Shown in pieces: positions 12,401 to 25,507 of a stretch of 64,000 nt of DNA. Below the pieces are notes generated by a model, which searched no databases, was not told the DNA's origin, and saw only the letters and a list, made by a program, of their open reading frames with translations. The stretch's first letter is position 1. Every line of letters begins with the position of its first letter. The stretch is from positions 16,325,993-16,389,992 of the forward strand of contig NC_084668.1 of the NCBI RefSeq assembly GCF_028389875.1. Direction: 5' to 3'. This DNA is from Rhea pennata. Lineage: Eukaryota > Chordata > Aves > Rheiformes > Rheidae. A program made the translations under genes and the position numbers.

Positions 12401-15400
12401 CCTGGGATGGTTAGGGCACTTCTACCTGCTTCTGTACAGCATGATACAAGCATTCCATGAGACAGCAGAAGCTTACTTGAGCAGTAAGGGTTCCTTGTGT
12501 GTTTTGGTTACTCTTGAGAAATTTTAATTCCTGGAACATCTAGTCTGTCCTAATATCTCTTCCATTCTTCTCCTGGGAAATCTAGGTATGTATGTGGCAT
12601 CTGCCTCTCACCCTCCTTAGTTTACCTGGAGACAGAGAGTTATTAGATTTTTGCAAATAACCATTTTATCTGTTGGAAAGTGCCTTCCTACCAACTCCCT
12701 TTCAGGCCCATTTCTTTTCTTGAGTAGTTTCCTGTTCTTCCTGTAACTGGAAAAGCAGCCTGTTGCTTACTGTACTTGCAAATTTAAAGTTTCTTCCCTT
12801 CCAAAAAAGTTAGTAAACTCTTTTGCGACAGTCAGAGAATCGGTTTCTGTAAGTGAAAACAGAAGCAGTGTAATTAAACTTTTGGGGGGTTCAACCCCAT
12901 TTTGGGGGGGTTACTCTGTTTACCTTTACATACATTCTTCTTTCTCAATTACTGAACTAAAGACGCAGGAATAAAACATAAAGCAGGAGACCCATTGACC
13001 TAGGATATCCTTTTCCCTCTCTCTAAGGTGATTATTGAGCAGTGATTTCTATTGAGTGCAACAAGTCTAAACTTGTCAAAACTAAACAATCTAAACTCTT
13101 TCCTGTCCCATTCCAGCATGGATAACTGCAGCCTGCATTGCCTCCAGCTGCGGCTGCTCCTGCAAACAAGATTCTTCTCTTGTTGTCAGGAACAGAGCAG
13201 TGTTTAGTAAGAACTGTCATGCTTCAACATGCTGATGCCTGCAATTGACTGGCAAGCATTGGGATTGTTGTATTGTGGTCGGATTAGCTAATCATTGTTG
13301 ATAATTGTTAATAATCATTGTCTTAGATTCATGGTATAAAGAAGCTTTAGTGTCTCAGTTGTAACTATTTGTGGTGAAATGCAGGAACTGATTAACAGTG
13401 CATAAGTAGCAGGGGAATTGAAGGAAAGGCTGTTTTTCAGTCTTTCAAAAAGCAGTACCCTGTAGTGCAAGCATGCCAAACCACATGTTTAAGCTGCAGA
13501 GGCTCTGAAGATGGTTTGGTGTCCTCTAGCCAGTTTGCTGCAGAAGAAAGTTCTCTTTGGTGTCTCCTCACAATCTCATTGTGACCCAGCAATGCTGAGT
13601 CTGGAAGACTGAGGATGAGTGCAGACAGAGAAGGAAGGTAGTTTGCAGGCGGTGTAACTGATACGTGTAAAGCAAGAGAGTTTTGTGGATCTTTTCATCT
13701 GAGAGGTAAATCATCAGAAAAGTCCATGAAACTTATCACTTTGTGGGTGATTTTATTTGCATTTATTTTTTTGCTAATATAAAAGAGATTTTATCTGCCC
13801 AACTCCTGAGATTCCTGCAAGCTAAAATTCAGGAAATGTATATCATTGAAATTTTTAATTATTATTCGTTTACCTTTTTCTCAGTGCATTTTTTTAAACT
13901 AGTTTACCATGTCCCTGTTATGCCATATTCTTTGTGATATGATCTCTGTAGTTTTGTTTTATTTTTAAAATGGGAATCATGATAGAAGTAGAGGAGATTT
14001 CTAGCCACAGTCAGAACTGCCTCAATACCTTGCTATTACATTACCTGTTCTGAGCCCCTAATGTCTTATAATGCCTACTTTGGAGGCAAACTCATTGACT
14101 GAAGATGACTGAGCTATCATACCAAAGTTACTGTCAGTCTCTTCAACTGCAAGAATGTGATCACATGAGTGCACTTGAGCAAATATTTGTGGAACGTATG
14201 CAAAATGGTCACACAGTTGTTACTGCATGTCAGCTGATGAGGAAACTTGTTAAGCTCTGGCTGAGCAGTCAGTTTTGTTAACCAGAGTATGGGTCTGACT
14301 GACGACTCTGCCCTGTCATGAGTTACTCAAAGCCTGAACCTGCCCGTGCTGGTTTACAGCACCACCAGGGCAATGTACAAGGCCTCTTCAACAACTGTTC
14401 TTCCTCTGTGGTATGCAGTGCCATTCATCTGCAGGGGGCTGGTCTTCACTCTCCCCTATCCCTGTGAATGTACATTTGCATATTTATTCTTGTGCTGTGC
14501 ATGATGAAGTGGCTTTTCTGGGCTATCCTGATGAATGCTTCATTTCTCAAGAATTTTCCACAGCAATGACCTTTCCAAGACTGCTTTGGACTCCAGAGCA
14601 GGAAAACTAAAGGAGATGCTTTTCAGGGAGCAAAGGGTTGTCTATTTAGCAACTTGGGAGTTTTTCCATGGTGCACTGGGGCTGTATTTCTTTGTACTTG
14701 TAAGCTTTACTGTCGAAGACACCTACAGATTTTAAAGTGGAAAGCACTAATTCCTCCCCTCTCCACGTGGCTGAGGCAGATTTTCCCAACAACAGATTGT
14801 CAATATTTTTTGCTCTTAAGTGATCATGTAGTAGGGCTTTCCCCTTCCCACTGCCTTGCAAAGCAGTTCTGGAGTTTAGGATTTCTCACAGTAGAAAGTC
14901 CTTTGATCAGCTGCTGCTTCTGCTCCTCATGCCCTGCCTTTGTTCTTGATCCCCATGATTTGCGTCTGGTTTCTCAGATTCTACCTCAGCACTTAGACTC
15001 TCTCCTTGACCTGTTCGTGGGTGTGTTTGATTTGCCACCAGCTCTCGGGCAACTACTGTTGCTTTTTGTCTTTCTTTAAATGATGAACAGGGAAAAAAAA
15101 AACAGAGGAAGAGTTCAGCTCCTCATTGCATTTCCAACATCCTCCTTTGTCAGGACTGATTTCAACTGATCTGAGGAGAACAGATATTCAAGAGAGTGAA
15201 TTTGAACCCGTTCACTAAAGTGCGTAGAATTTGGACAAAACAGAAACAGGTCCCATGTCATCTTAACAATACTCTCAGCAGTTCATACCCTTTATGGAGA
15301 CTTTACTTCCTCTGATATTGAGAGGGGTAATAAGAAGGAGGTTAAACAGGAAGTTACAGTTGATAGGCCTCAGTATTTCATCAAAACATTAGTGCATCAT

Positions 15401-17251
15401 GTAGAGGATATTTTGAACTCTGTATCTGCTTTCCTGCCTCTGTTCTGGAGCTGTTTGAAGTGGTTTATTCTGCCAGCTCAGTCAGTGGTGCTGGTAGATT
15501 TACTGAGGACTCTGACAACTGATTGCTTTCAGATCTGAGAAGGTCTCATTGTCATCCATCGAAGTTTTAATTAATCAAAGAGGCAGATGGGTAGTATTGG
15601 CCTTGAATGCTGTTGTAATTAACTCATTCATTATTGTGTTCTTGCTCTGTGATGGTTCATAAAGGATATCTTTAATGTAGCTGCTATCATGCTGTCCCCA
15701 TAGTAGGAGTTAAATAGTTTTCATAACTCTTTATCATGGTTACCCTGTATCCCAGATACAAATAGGGAAAGTGTTAATTTTTGGCAATAAATACACGAGG
15801 CCCCCCTTGGCTTCAGATAAGCAAGTAGAGTTTGGCCTGCAAAGATGAGTGGGGCTAGTGAGGTTTAAGTTCCCATGGAAAGACCCTGTCTGGAATTTCT
15901 GTGCAACTCTCACAGCTAGCTCTCTTAGTGCCTCTGCATCACATGCCTGAACTGTCTGATCTCTTGGCTCTTCAATGTGTCAGGATGAAAAAGTGGTCAA
16001 CTGTCCCATTTTTCAGAGCACAATGGAGTCTTTTTACATTGCGGAAATAAAAAGAACACATGTTCTTAGGCCTTCAATAGTGGATGTGCAAATTGGTGCA
16101 GGAGTGTTTTGCTCATAGCTGATGAAGTCCTTGCTGGGGAATGGTTTCAGTTTGGGTGGAGTTTCTGGGGTCTTTCTGAATGTGCTTTACCAAAGTGGTT
16201 TGAGATATATCTTCTCTTGAGAATGAATGTAACCTTTCAATATCACCATAAGATGAAGACCTTGGATTCCTGTTTAATAATCAAGTGAAGACATACTGGC
16301 TCTGCCTATACCAGCAGAGAATGCTCCCAAGCACTGGAGGTATCTTGGTAAATTGTTTGTATGCCTCTTGGCATGCTTTTGGTCCAGACTGTATCCCAAA
16401 AAGTATACAAGCATAGTTCAGGAGTTAACACAGGCCACGAACAATAGGCAGTTTGGATGTGGCCAGCCTGTCTTGAGGGGTTAAAGCGTTTGGTCTCAGG
16501 TGAGTCTGTACCTGGTAGCCTTAGCACCAGAGAAAGGTCATGGGCACATTTAGTTTACTGGTACAGGTGTTGCTGTAGTTGCTCATCAAGTATGACCTCA
16601 GGAGTTTGGCATGGAACCAAAAGGAAAAAGATCAAAAGCCTCAAGTCTCATGCCTCTGTGGTATATACCATACCCAAGTCTTTATCTGATGCCTGAGAAG
16701 ACTACTGACTGCCTCAGGACAGTAGCTCCTTTAGGAGTTTAGACATCACATATATAACAGTTGGTGTCCAAATGGCTGGTTGCAGCCTAATATGAGTGCT
16801 GACAAGCTGCCTTTGCTTCCAGAAGAGATTTCCAGGATTGACCAGATGAGATGCAAAGGCAGGAGCTTTGGCTTTCTAAGGAAACCTTTTGTCCTGGATG
16901 CCCTTCCTGAGAAGAAAGGGAGAAAGGCTCCTGATCTTACCCCAACTGAGCCTCTTTACACGAGGCTGGGGGCAGGCTGTCCATGACACTGTCCAAGCTG
17001 TGAAGCCAGTGCTTTTTGTTAGCACTGACATCATCCTAAATAATGAAATTTGCCTATAATGTGGTGTCAAGGAGGCAAGCAAGAAATCTGCATCTCTGAC
17101 TGCTGCTTGAAGATTTTCTTCCACTGATTTCATGGTTGCTTTCCAAACCATTTAGTATGAACACAAAACCTATTAATATTTAGACCAAAGCCCTCAGCCA
17201 AATAAGTACTGTGGCTTTCTTAATCAAAAGGTTTGGGAAAGAAATAGTTTG

Positions 17252-17306
17252 ACTTTTTTTCTTTTTTTGTTTCTTTCTCTCTCTCTCTCTCTTTTTTTTT
17301 TTTTTT
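17252..17306. repeat. Polypyrimidine tract with (CT)n core
   Basis: T runs, then CT repeats, then a T run. A second T-rich tract lies at about 17507-17536. Confidence 0.9.
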
Positions 17307-18831
17307 AATTAAGATTCTACTCCTTTGGCAGATTAATTACCCAGAATTCATTACAAATCTCTGGATCCAGGGGTGATATTGATCCAGTCAGGCTGCCAGT
17401 TTGTGCTTGCAGAGATCTGTCTGTGATCCTTCTTCTGCAGGAATCTGGGGAGGGAGGGAGCAGACGACCAGTTATTAATAAAATCTGGAACAGTATTATG
17501 TGTTTCTTGGTTTTTATTTTTTTCTTTTTTTTTCCCTAGCTGGTTAAATTGAAATACTAGGCAGTTGCATAATCTCGTGCATCTCAGTAACAGCAGCAAA
17601 TACCACTACCAGAAATCAAGAGAAAAGTGTGGAAGTGTGGAGGTGGATGCCAAAGGCAATAGTAGTGAATTCTTTCTGGAAAGGTAAAGCTATGGGATTT
17701 TTAACGTGTTCAGAAACTGTGTTCTAAGAGATATACTGACCTGAGTTGTAGTTTTACCCCAACTTGATACATTCAAATCTAGCCCAAAACAAGAAACAAA
17801 GTACTGCTCCACTTTGATACCTGTATGAATTACAGGGGTGATCCCACGGCTGTTGCCAGTGCTTATGTGCTGAGGCCCTTTGGCCCACATCTGCTGGTGA
17901 TGTGACGGAGCAGTGATGGGACACCAGTGACATCTGCACCAACTCTGCAGAAGAATAGCTGCTTTTGCACAGCTCAAGCAGCTTCTCAGCTTTCCAAGAT
18001 GGGAGACTGAGACAGAGCCCATCCTTGATGCAGATCAAGTGATGGAAGAGGAGCACTGCTGTTCAGGTAGCTGAGAAGGACAGCCCAAGGAATGTCCTTT
18101 GGTGTGAGGCTCTCCCTGTAAAACTTACAGACCTTTCTGTTGGTTTGGAGGGCACCGGTTAGCAATTCATTGTATAACTGACCATTGCTTGCTGTGTGGG
18201 GTCATGGGTGGTGATTTCCTTCTATGGATCAGTTACTTTGGAAGATACAGTGGATGGCAACGTCTTTGGCTTGTTGAGCCCTGATCTCCTTTAGCCTTTC
18301 AAATACTATTTTAAAGCCTCAACACATCACTTTATGCCACTTCTTGTTTGCTTTGGCCGGCAGGCAAATGCCTTAGTTAAACATTTGCAGGGGTAATTTC
18401 TAATCCAGGGGCTATGTGTTTCATCAAGCCAGTGGGTTGAATGAATATGGTGGCTGTACTTGCTCCAATCTGTCTGGGTACATAGCCTCTCTCTGCCTTC
18501 CCTTCTCTAATGTGTCGAGTTTTTGTTTTTCCTGTACTGCAGTCTTAAAACAAGCAAACAAACAATTCCCCAAAGCTCTGAAAGATGCTTCTGATACAGA
18601 ATATGCTATAATGATTACAACTCTCTGCAGTATCACAAGCCACACATTTGTGATGATCATGGAACTAGCTGCCTTGCTGTTCAGAAAACAGTTTTTTGCC
18701 AGATTTCATTCACAGCCTTTCAGAGTTTGCTGTTTAAAAACCCCCCACTATTTTCTGCTCAGTATTTAGAAACTCAGACTTGAATTTTCAGGAGGTGGCT
18801 GTGACTTGAGGCCATAACTTGTGCCTAAAAA

Positions 18832-18870
18832 GACTTTTCTTTCTTTTTTTTCTTTCTTTTTTTTTCTTTC
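18832..18870. repeat. T/C-rich low-complexity tract
   Basis: CTTT and T runs, followed 40 bp later by a TTTTTTC stretch and an (AAAC)n stretch at about 18916-18932. Confidence 0.85.
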
Positions 18871-19013
18871 ACTTTTAGGAAAAGCTAAAGAATATCCTTT
18901 TTGTTTTTTCTCTTTTAAAAAACAAACAAACAACCCCCTCCCCAAACTCTATTAAATATTTTGAATTATGTCATCCTTTCTGCAAATTCAGAACAAATGT
19001 TATGAATCAGCAG

Positions 19014-19032
19014 CATCTGCAAGCAGCAGATG
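19014..19032. other. Short inverted repeat made of two E-boxes
   Basis: CATCTGC, spacer AAGCA, GCAGATG. Each arm holds a CANNTG E-box core (CATCTG, CAGATG). It may be chance. Confidence 0.5.
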
Positions 19033-22000
19033 TCATAAGCTGTAAGTCACAAGCACAATTCACTGCAGAGCTAGGGTGTTCAGTGGTTGGACTCTTGTAC
19101 TGACTGTGTGTTATAGGAGAACCTCACAAATTCTGTGGCTTTCCTTCTCCTTTCTTTGGTAGGATGAGTGAAGGAGCTGGTACTCCAAGGACTATGTATT
19201 GTATTCAGCCTGGTGGGCCTAACTTACTTTTTGTGATTAATAAAGTCAAAGGAAAGATGACTAATTCAGGCTACTGACTTCCCAACACAAGGATAGGAGA
19301 GGTGAGTGTGTTTTTCCAAACCTTATGAATGGGAGTCCATTTGAAATTAAGATATTGGAGGCCAGTCAAGCATCTCAAATTACACTAGACAACTGTGTAG
19401 ACAGTTTGGTGCTGAGTACAGTTTGGATGAATAATTCCTGGGAGGTTCCTATTTTTCTTTAGTAATTATGAAGGCAGCCTGGATAACTAGCTTAGAATTT
19501 GACATGTGGCCTTTGGATATATAAAACTGGGTGAGCTGTAGCTGTAGACACCTAAGTTAGATACCCATTTAGGCAGGTTGAAACATATGGCCTGTGTATA
19601 AGGTCCAAGCATTACTCAACTCCTAGAGGTGGTTACTGGAGATTGAGGCAGGACAGATGTAGCTTCCTTAGTCATTTCATGTACTGGTGAAGAGTGTCAA
19701 CTTCAGATCTGGCATTTTTCACTACCATGAAACCTTACCTGAATAGAGAGGACAAATACCTGGATTGTATGTGAAAGTGGGACTGTAGTGAACTGATTTA
19801 GCATCCCTTTATTCTGCTTGTAGCTTTGAAAAGGATCCATTATGCGCCTGCCTGAGACTGCTCTAAAGGATGATGAGACTTCAATGACACAATAAAGTTC
19901 ACAGCATTCACAAACTGGGGAAGGCTACTGGCATTTAAAATAATGAATGAGTTTGTACATGTTTGTTGCTATTTGGTGCATTAAATAACTGAGACATTGT
20001 TTATGTTAAGTAATTTGTATTTCTAGCGCTCCCAGCTAAGTTTAAAGTGAGAGAGAGAGGGAAACTTCAATTATTTTTCTTTATAAGATACTTAACTCAG
20101 TGACTGTGTCTTGTCTGGATGCATAGGGCTAATGTTGGCTAATTTTTGGCGGGTTATGGGTATATGGTAAGTTAGTGACCCTGGTAATGAACTCACAATG
20201 TTTCATCTAATCTACCATAACTGCGTATGAACAGACTCTTTTCCCATGGCAGATGTAAAGTAGCTTACTATGTTTCTGCGTAAGCTGCTGTTAGTTTACT
20301 GGGCAGCAAGACCATGCACAGCAGGTCAGGTCAGGAGTCATCACAGCATAGCTGGTGCAAGCTTGGACTTGCTTTGTACTAATCTCTTGTGTACTCTTAG
20401 CAACTTAAATGCAACTCACACAGGTGTGCATTTACACCTATAAGTGTGACCAGACCTAGGTGTGTAGATTCATGTGTCCTTTATTGCAAAGCTGGTGCTC
20501 TAACATCAATAGATATTAGTGCATTGTATGCATTATAATGCACTTTTGTAGTGGATGGTGAAAACAGTAGCTTTTGCAAACTATGCTATGAGGCTGACTT
20601 GGCCTAACAGAGAGATTCCGCTTGCTACTCTGCTCTGCTTTTGTCTCTTTGTTGTGAAATCAGAAATTGTGAATACTGAAGAGCTGGGCATACAAAATGC
20701 CCAGGGTACAGGCCTGATCCTAGGTGCGCACTGACTGATAAAGAATCCTGATGATTTCGGTCAGGTTTGTATCAGGCTCTTATGAGATCTCTTTCAAAAT
20801 AATCTGGTCATTTTACAGATCTATATTATTGGGAACTTTATCACTGAAATTGTAGATGGTTGTCAGCTGTGTTCTTCAGGGGCTGACATCCTCAGGATGT
20901 TGAACAAAATGTTGTTGGATCACTTCTGGAACTGATTCCTCTAGAGCAACTTCTATGTAGATGATAGTGATATTTGTTACTTGAAATTCTTGAAACACAC
21001 TATTTTCTTTTTAGGACCTTGGTAAATATATCCCCTACACAGATACACCTACATTCATTGTAGGTTAGTTTTGAAATGTTCGCCCATTTCTAAATCAAAA
21101 TACTCCTGTGTTCACAGTAGTTAAAAACTCTTCCTGCAACCATCCTGCCTGGAAATCACTTTAGTCTCAAGCCAATGATATTAAAAATTTGTTTCTGAAT
21201 TTTGCAGCTTGAGCTCAAACCCCAGTGTTTTGGCAATACTCCTATTTGTGTGTAGGAAATATAAGCTGCAATATCACTCAAACTTTCTCATTTTACAAAC
21301 AAGCTTTTATCTTTTTATAGCAACTCACCATTTCAATATTTGTGTTCTTCCAAAATCCAGTGAGTTGGCAAGGACCATAGTGTTATAGCTGCTACAATCT
21401 GGGAGAGTACTGGCTGACTGGTATAGGAAATTAGTTTTGGGCTGAGCAGGTGCTCACCACATTATGGTTTTAGTAATGTAGCTGAGTGGACAGAAATTAA
21501 CCCTGGGAGACCTTCTTAAATTAATAATAATACTTTTTAGCAAGAATAATGAGCAACAGGTAAGATGATATATGTAGTAATTTGCATTTGCCTAGCCTGG
21601 GTGATGCATCTTTGTGTTAATTGGGGTTTATAATTAACAAGAAGGTTGTTTGTCCAGCTGTAATGTGTGAAGAAGCTATTTTTGGCCATGGACTTATAGA
21701 AAGGCTGGTTGGACAGAACCTGGGAAGTCCAGTCTGCCAGTATTTCATAGTTCTCTTCATCCTTTCCTTGAAGAGCCTCCTGGGACTTGTCTTGCCCTCT
21801 TTTCTCCAAACCATCAATGTCATTATTTCAGTAATCAATAATTGCCACCAGCCTTTTCACACCTCATCTCTGTTCCCTGTTGTTTCTCCCTTCTCTCTAC
21901 CAGTCCTATCTCTGCTTCCTACCACCTTCTCAACCTAGTCCCTGCTCCCACTGTCTTATCTCCTCCATCCACTTTTTTTCTTTTATCCTCTGTATGTTTC

Positions 22001-22770
22001 TCTTTCCTTCTGGTTAGCACAGCTGTTTCTTTCCAAGCGGGTAATTGCCCTGCCCATTTTTTTTTCTTCCTTTCTCCATCTCTCTGTGTATTTCCATAGA
22101 CTTACTGGAATAGACCTATATAAAAGAAAGAACTTATCTGGCACTGTCTTCCTGAGGGAAGGAGGAGAGACTATAGCTGCCTCTCCAGGGCAGGATCCTC
22201 ACATATGCAACCATATGAAAGTTCTGTGCCCCTTCAGCGGGAGTTTTCAGAGCTTCTCAAGGTAATGTCCTTTGTGAGCCCTGTGTTCAGCAGGCACCAT
22301 GGGAAAAAAGGGGCAGCCTCAAAAAATATCCTGAGGTATGACTTGCCGTGATGTACTCAGCACTCAAGACAGGAGCTGCTGCTCTCTCTCAGCTCTCTAC
22401 CAACCCTTCCCACTGCGATGTTAATGGTTGCTTTCATTGTTCTCAATTTCTCTGTATATACTTGCTTGGCCCTAGTGAAAGGGCTGAGTCTACTGCTACT
22501 TGGACAGGAGACACTAAGTGTCAAGGGCATCTGTAGTTTCCCTGGGAGGGACCTAGCACACCATAGTGGGTAGCCTGAAAATACAGCATTTTTCCATACC
22601 ATAGTTGCTTTGAGCTTTCCGTGCTTTTCCTTTGCACACAGGGAATGCACTGTGCATGAGTCTTAGAATCAAGTTTGGCAAACTTTTTTTGCTATTTAGT
22701 AGTATAAACAAATGCTAAGTCACATTGCTAATATATTGTGCTGTGTATGTTAAACCATGGTCTTTTTCAT

Positions 22771-22797
22771 TTCTTTTTTCTTTTTTTTTTTCTTCCA
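22771..22797. repeat. T-rich low-complexity tract
   Basis: T runs with interspersed C. No associated element was recognised. Confidence 0.85.
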
Positions 22798-25446
22798 TAA
22801 ATCCTCTAAGTGAAATCTTGACCTCTGGCATGTGAAGGCAGAAGACAAAAGCTTACTATATAAGGCCCTGTGTGGATCATGACCAGAAAGAAAGAGACTT
22901 TTATTGACCAGGAATGGCAGTAAACAAACAAGGAGGAGGTAAATTTCACAGTGTGTGTTACAGGTTAACAGAGAAGGAGAGGAAAAGATTAACAGAGTCT
23001 TTAATTTGCTTTTTATTATGTATATTTTCATTAGAAAACAACCTTAAACACTCAGGAATAGTTTTCTAGTAAATGTAAGCTCATGAAGAGCACTTGGAAG
23101 TTTCCATTCTGGGTTCAAGAGAATGACGGGACAGTAACACAGTCAACATGGTCATTCCTCTTAGTCAATCCCTCCTTTATGGCTGATTGTTTGATTTTGC
23201 ATTACAGCCTTCCCTTCCCCCCCATGCTTCCTGCCTGAACAAAACCAATCCCCATCCCACCCTAACCCCACAGACATCTGTGTGGAAAGTCTCAAAGAGA
23301 ATATTTCTGCACGGACACACCATTGTCTCATTTTATCCCTCAGTGGACATAGTGATTGTTTAAGGCCCTATTCAAAACCCTACTATCAGGCCTCAGAGAT
23401 CCATGCAGAGACACCATTGATCTCTCCTGGGCAGACCCTGTAGTGAAGAATCAGTCTAGGGAATGATTTCAAAGGGGACTCATACCATGTGAGGAGATGC
23501 AGATTCAGCCTGCTGGGAATGCAGATCCAGGGAAGCGTTCTTTACAGCCACCTCTCTTCTTAACTCTCTGCCTCTCTGGGGCAGAAATCCTGAATCAGTT
23601 GATGCATAGCTATGGGCTGGTTGTACTTGTGGTGCGAGGAAGATTTTCCCCCTCAAGCTTGTCCTGTGTTACCTACTGAGGGTTTGTTTATAATAGAGAA
23701 CTGATGTGTATGAGCTAAAAACACTAGAGACAAGGCTATTTTGTTTTGTCACTGTATAAACCTTACAAAGCAGATTCTTGCTCCCCTCACACCCTGGCAG
23801 ACTTCATTTACCACCATCTGATATTCAAATGCTTTGTCCTTGCTCTGTTTTTGGCTTGTGTTCATCATCCACTCTAATTATCTTGAGGTGAAGAATCAAA
23901 CAAAAGGTTTCCCTTGCTGTTGTCCCACAGCTTGATAGCAGTGAAGGGAATGACTGAAAGTGTTTGCTCTTCTGGAACAAGAAGCCAGACTCCATGAATA
24001 AAGATTCTACTGGATATACCAGCCTAGAGGGATGTGGAGGAAGGTTTGTGGGCCTGTTAAGAAGGGCTGTCCACACTCTCGTATCAGAGAGATACTTCCT
24101 TGGGTAATGAATCACCCCTTTGCAAGGGAAAGTGGAGATTATAGAGTAGTCAGTGAAAGGGAAGGAAATATAATTTCATGAGAACAAAGACACTGAGATC
24201 AGCTATTTGGAGAACATAAATTTTTTTTTTGTGTGGGAAAGGACATCAGGTGGGAGTGTTTGTCCTGCTAAAGAAAAGGAATAAACTGAACCTCTGTAAT
24301 GTGCAGTGTGAAAACTTCTAGGAAAGTGTGACAGGCTGGGTATTAAAGGAAAGCTGTCTTTAGGGAAGAGCTAGGGCAGAATAGCTCTACTACCATCCTG
24401 GACTGTGAACGGATGAGATAGGGACATTCCCTGGGGCATATAGGTCGTTTGCAATTCTTGTGATTATTGATGTCAAAACTGATATAAATTGATAGATGCT
24501 CCCATTGCTCAGCAATGGCTTGCTAGCAACAGCCTTCTTCCTACTGGGAGATATCTTTCTTCTTGACTAGTTACCAGTATCCAAGCTGGTGCCTGCATAA
24601 ATGATATACTTGACCTTCATGAGGACTTTCAGCCCCTCTATACCAGCTCACCTGATGCAGATGTAATGTAGTAACAGACAGGGTGTTATCTTGCCATAGA
24701 GGAGTGCAACTGGAAGCAAAACACCTTTGGCTGGAGCTGGCTATCTCATCCACAGAAAACCTTTAATCCCTGCGGAAGTTTAAGCTCTATGAAGACTCAG
24801 ACTCCTCAATTATGAACAGACTCAGTTACTCAGACTTTCTTTGAGCAGGCAAAGAACAGAATTTGATAGCCTAGTTCTGTTTGGTAAAACACATCTTGAT
24901 GCATCACATAACAAAACATCTTCCCTTAGTACCTCTTCTCTGCTGTTATTTAATTCATAAGTCCTAGGTGTCATAACCTCCCCCTTTTTTTTAACCTAAG
25001 ATGCTTTGAAAAAAAAAGTGTTAATAGTAGGTAGTAAACAAGCTGAGAACAATAGTGTCAATGCAATTTGGAAAATAATTTCTCTCTCAGTCCTTCCCTG
25101 TTCAGAAATCCACCTCTTGTCAAACAATTGTGATGGCAGGTGTCTGTGCTTCTGCATTTTTGTGCTTGTTTGAGTATGGCTCAGATAAGTTTGGAGTCTT
25201 CAGTCTGTTTCCTACTGCTGTAACTGAGTGTCTGTTTTCCACAAACTTATGTGTTAATTAAATGCTATACAAGAATGAGTATGAACCAAGGATCACATAA
25301 AATCATTTCCCTCTTCTGTCTTGTCTTTGCCTGAAGTTGAACCATATGTAGTATTTTCCGCATAGCGACTGTCAAAACTTATTCAGTATAATTAGGTATT
25401 CTTTCAGGTTTATTTGTTGTTTTCTTTCTATTTTCAGGACAAGTTT

Positions 25447-25507
25447 TATATACATATATATATATGTGTATGTATGTATGTATAAAGTCATATATATGTA
25501 TATATAA
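25447..25507. repeat. (TA)n/(TATG)n microsatellite
   Basis: Alternating TATA, TGTATG and TATATATG units over about 60 bp. It is likely unstable and able to form cruciform structures. Confidence 0.9.
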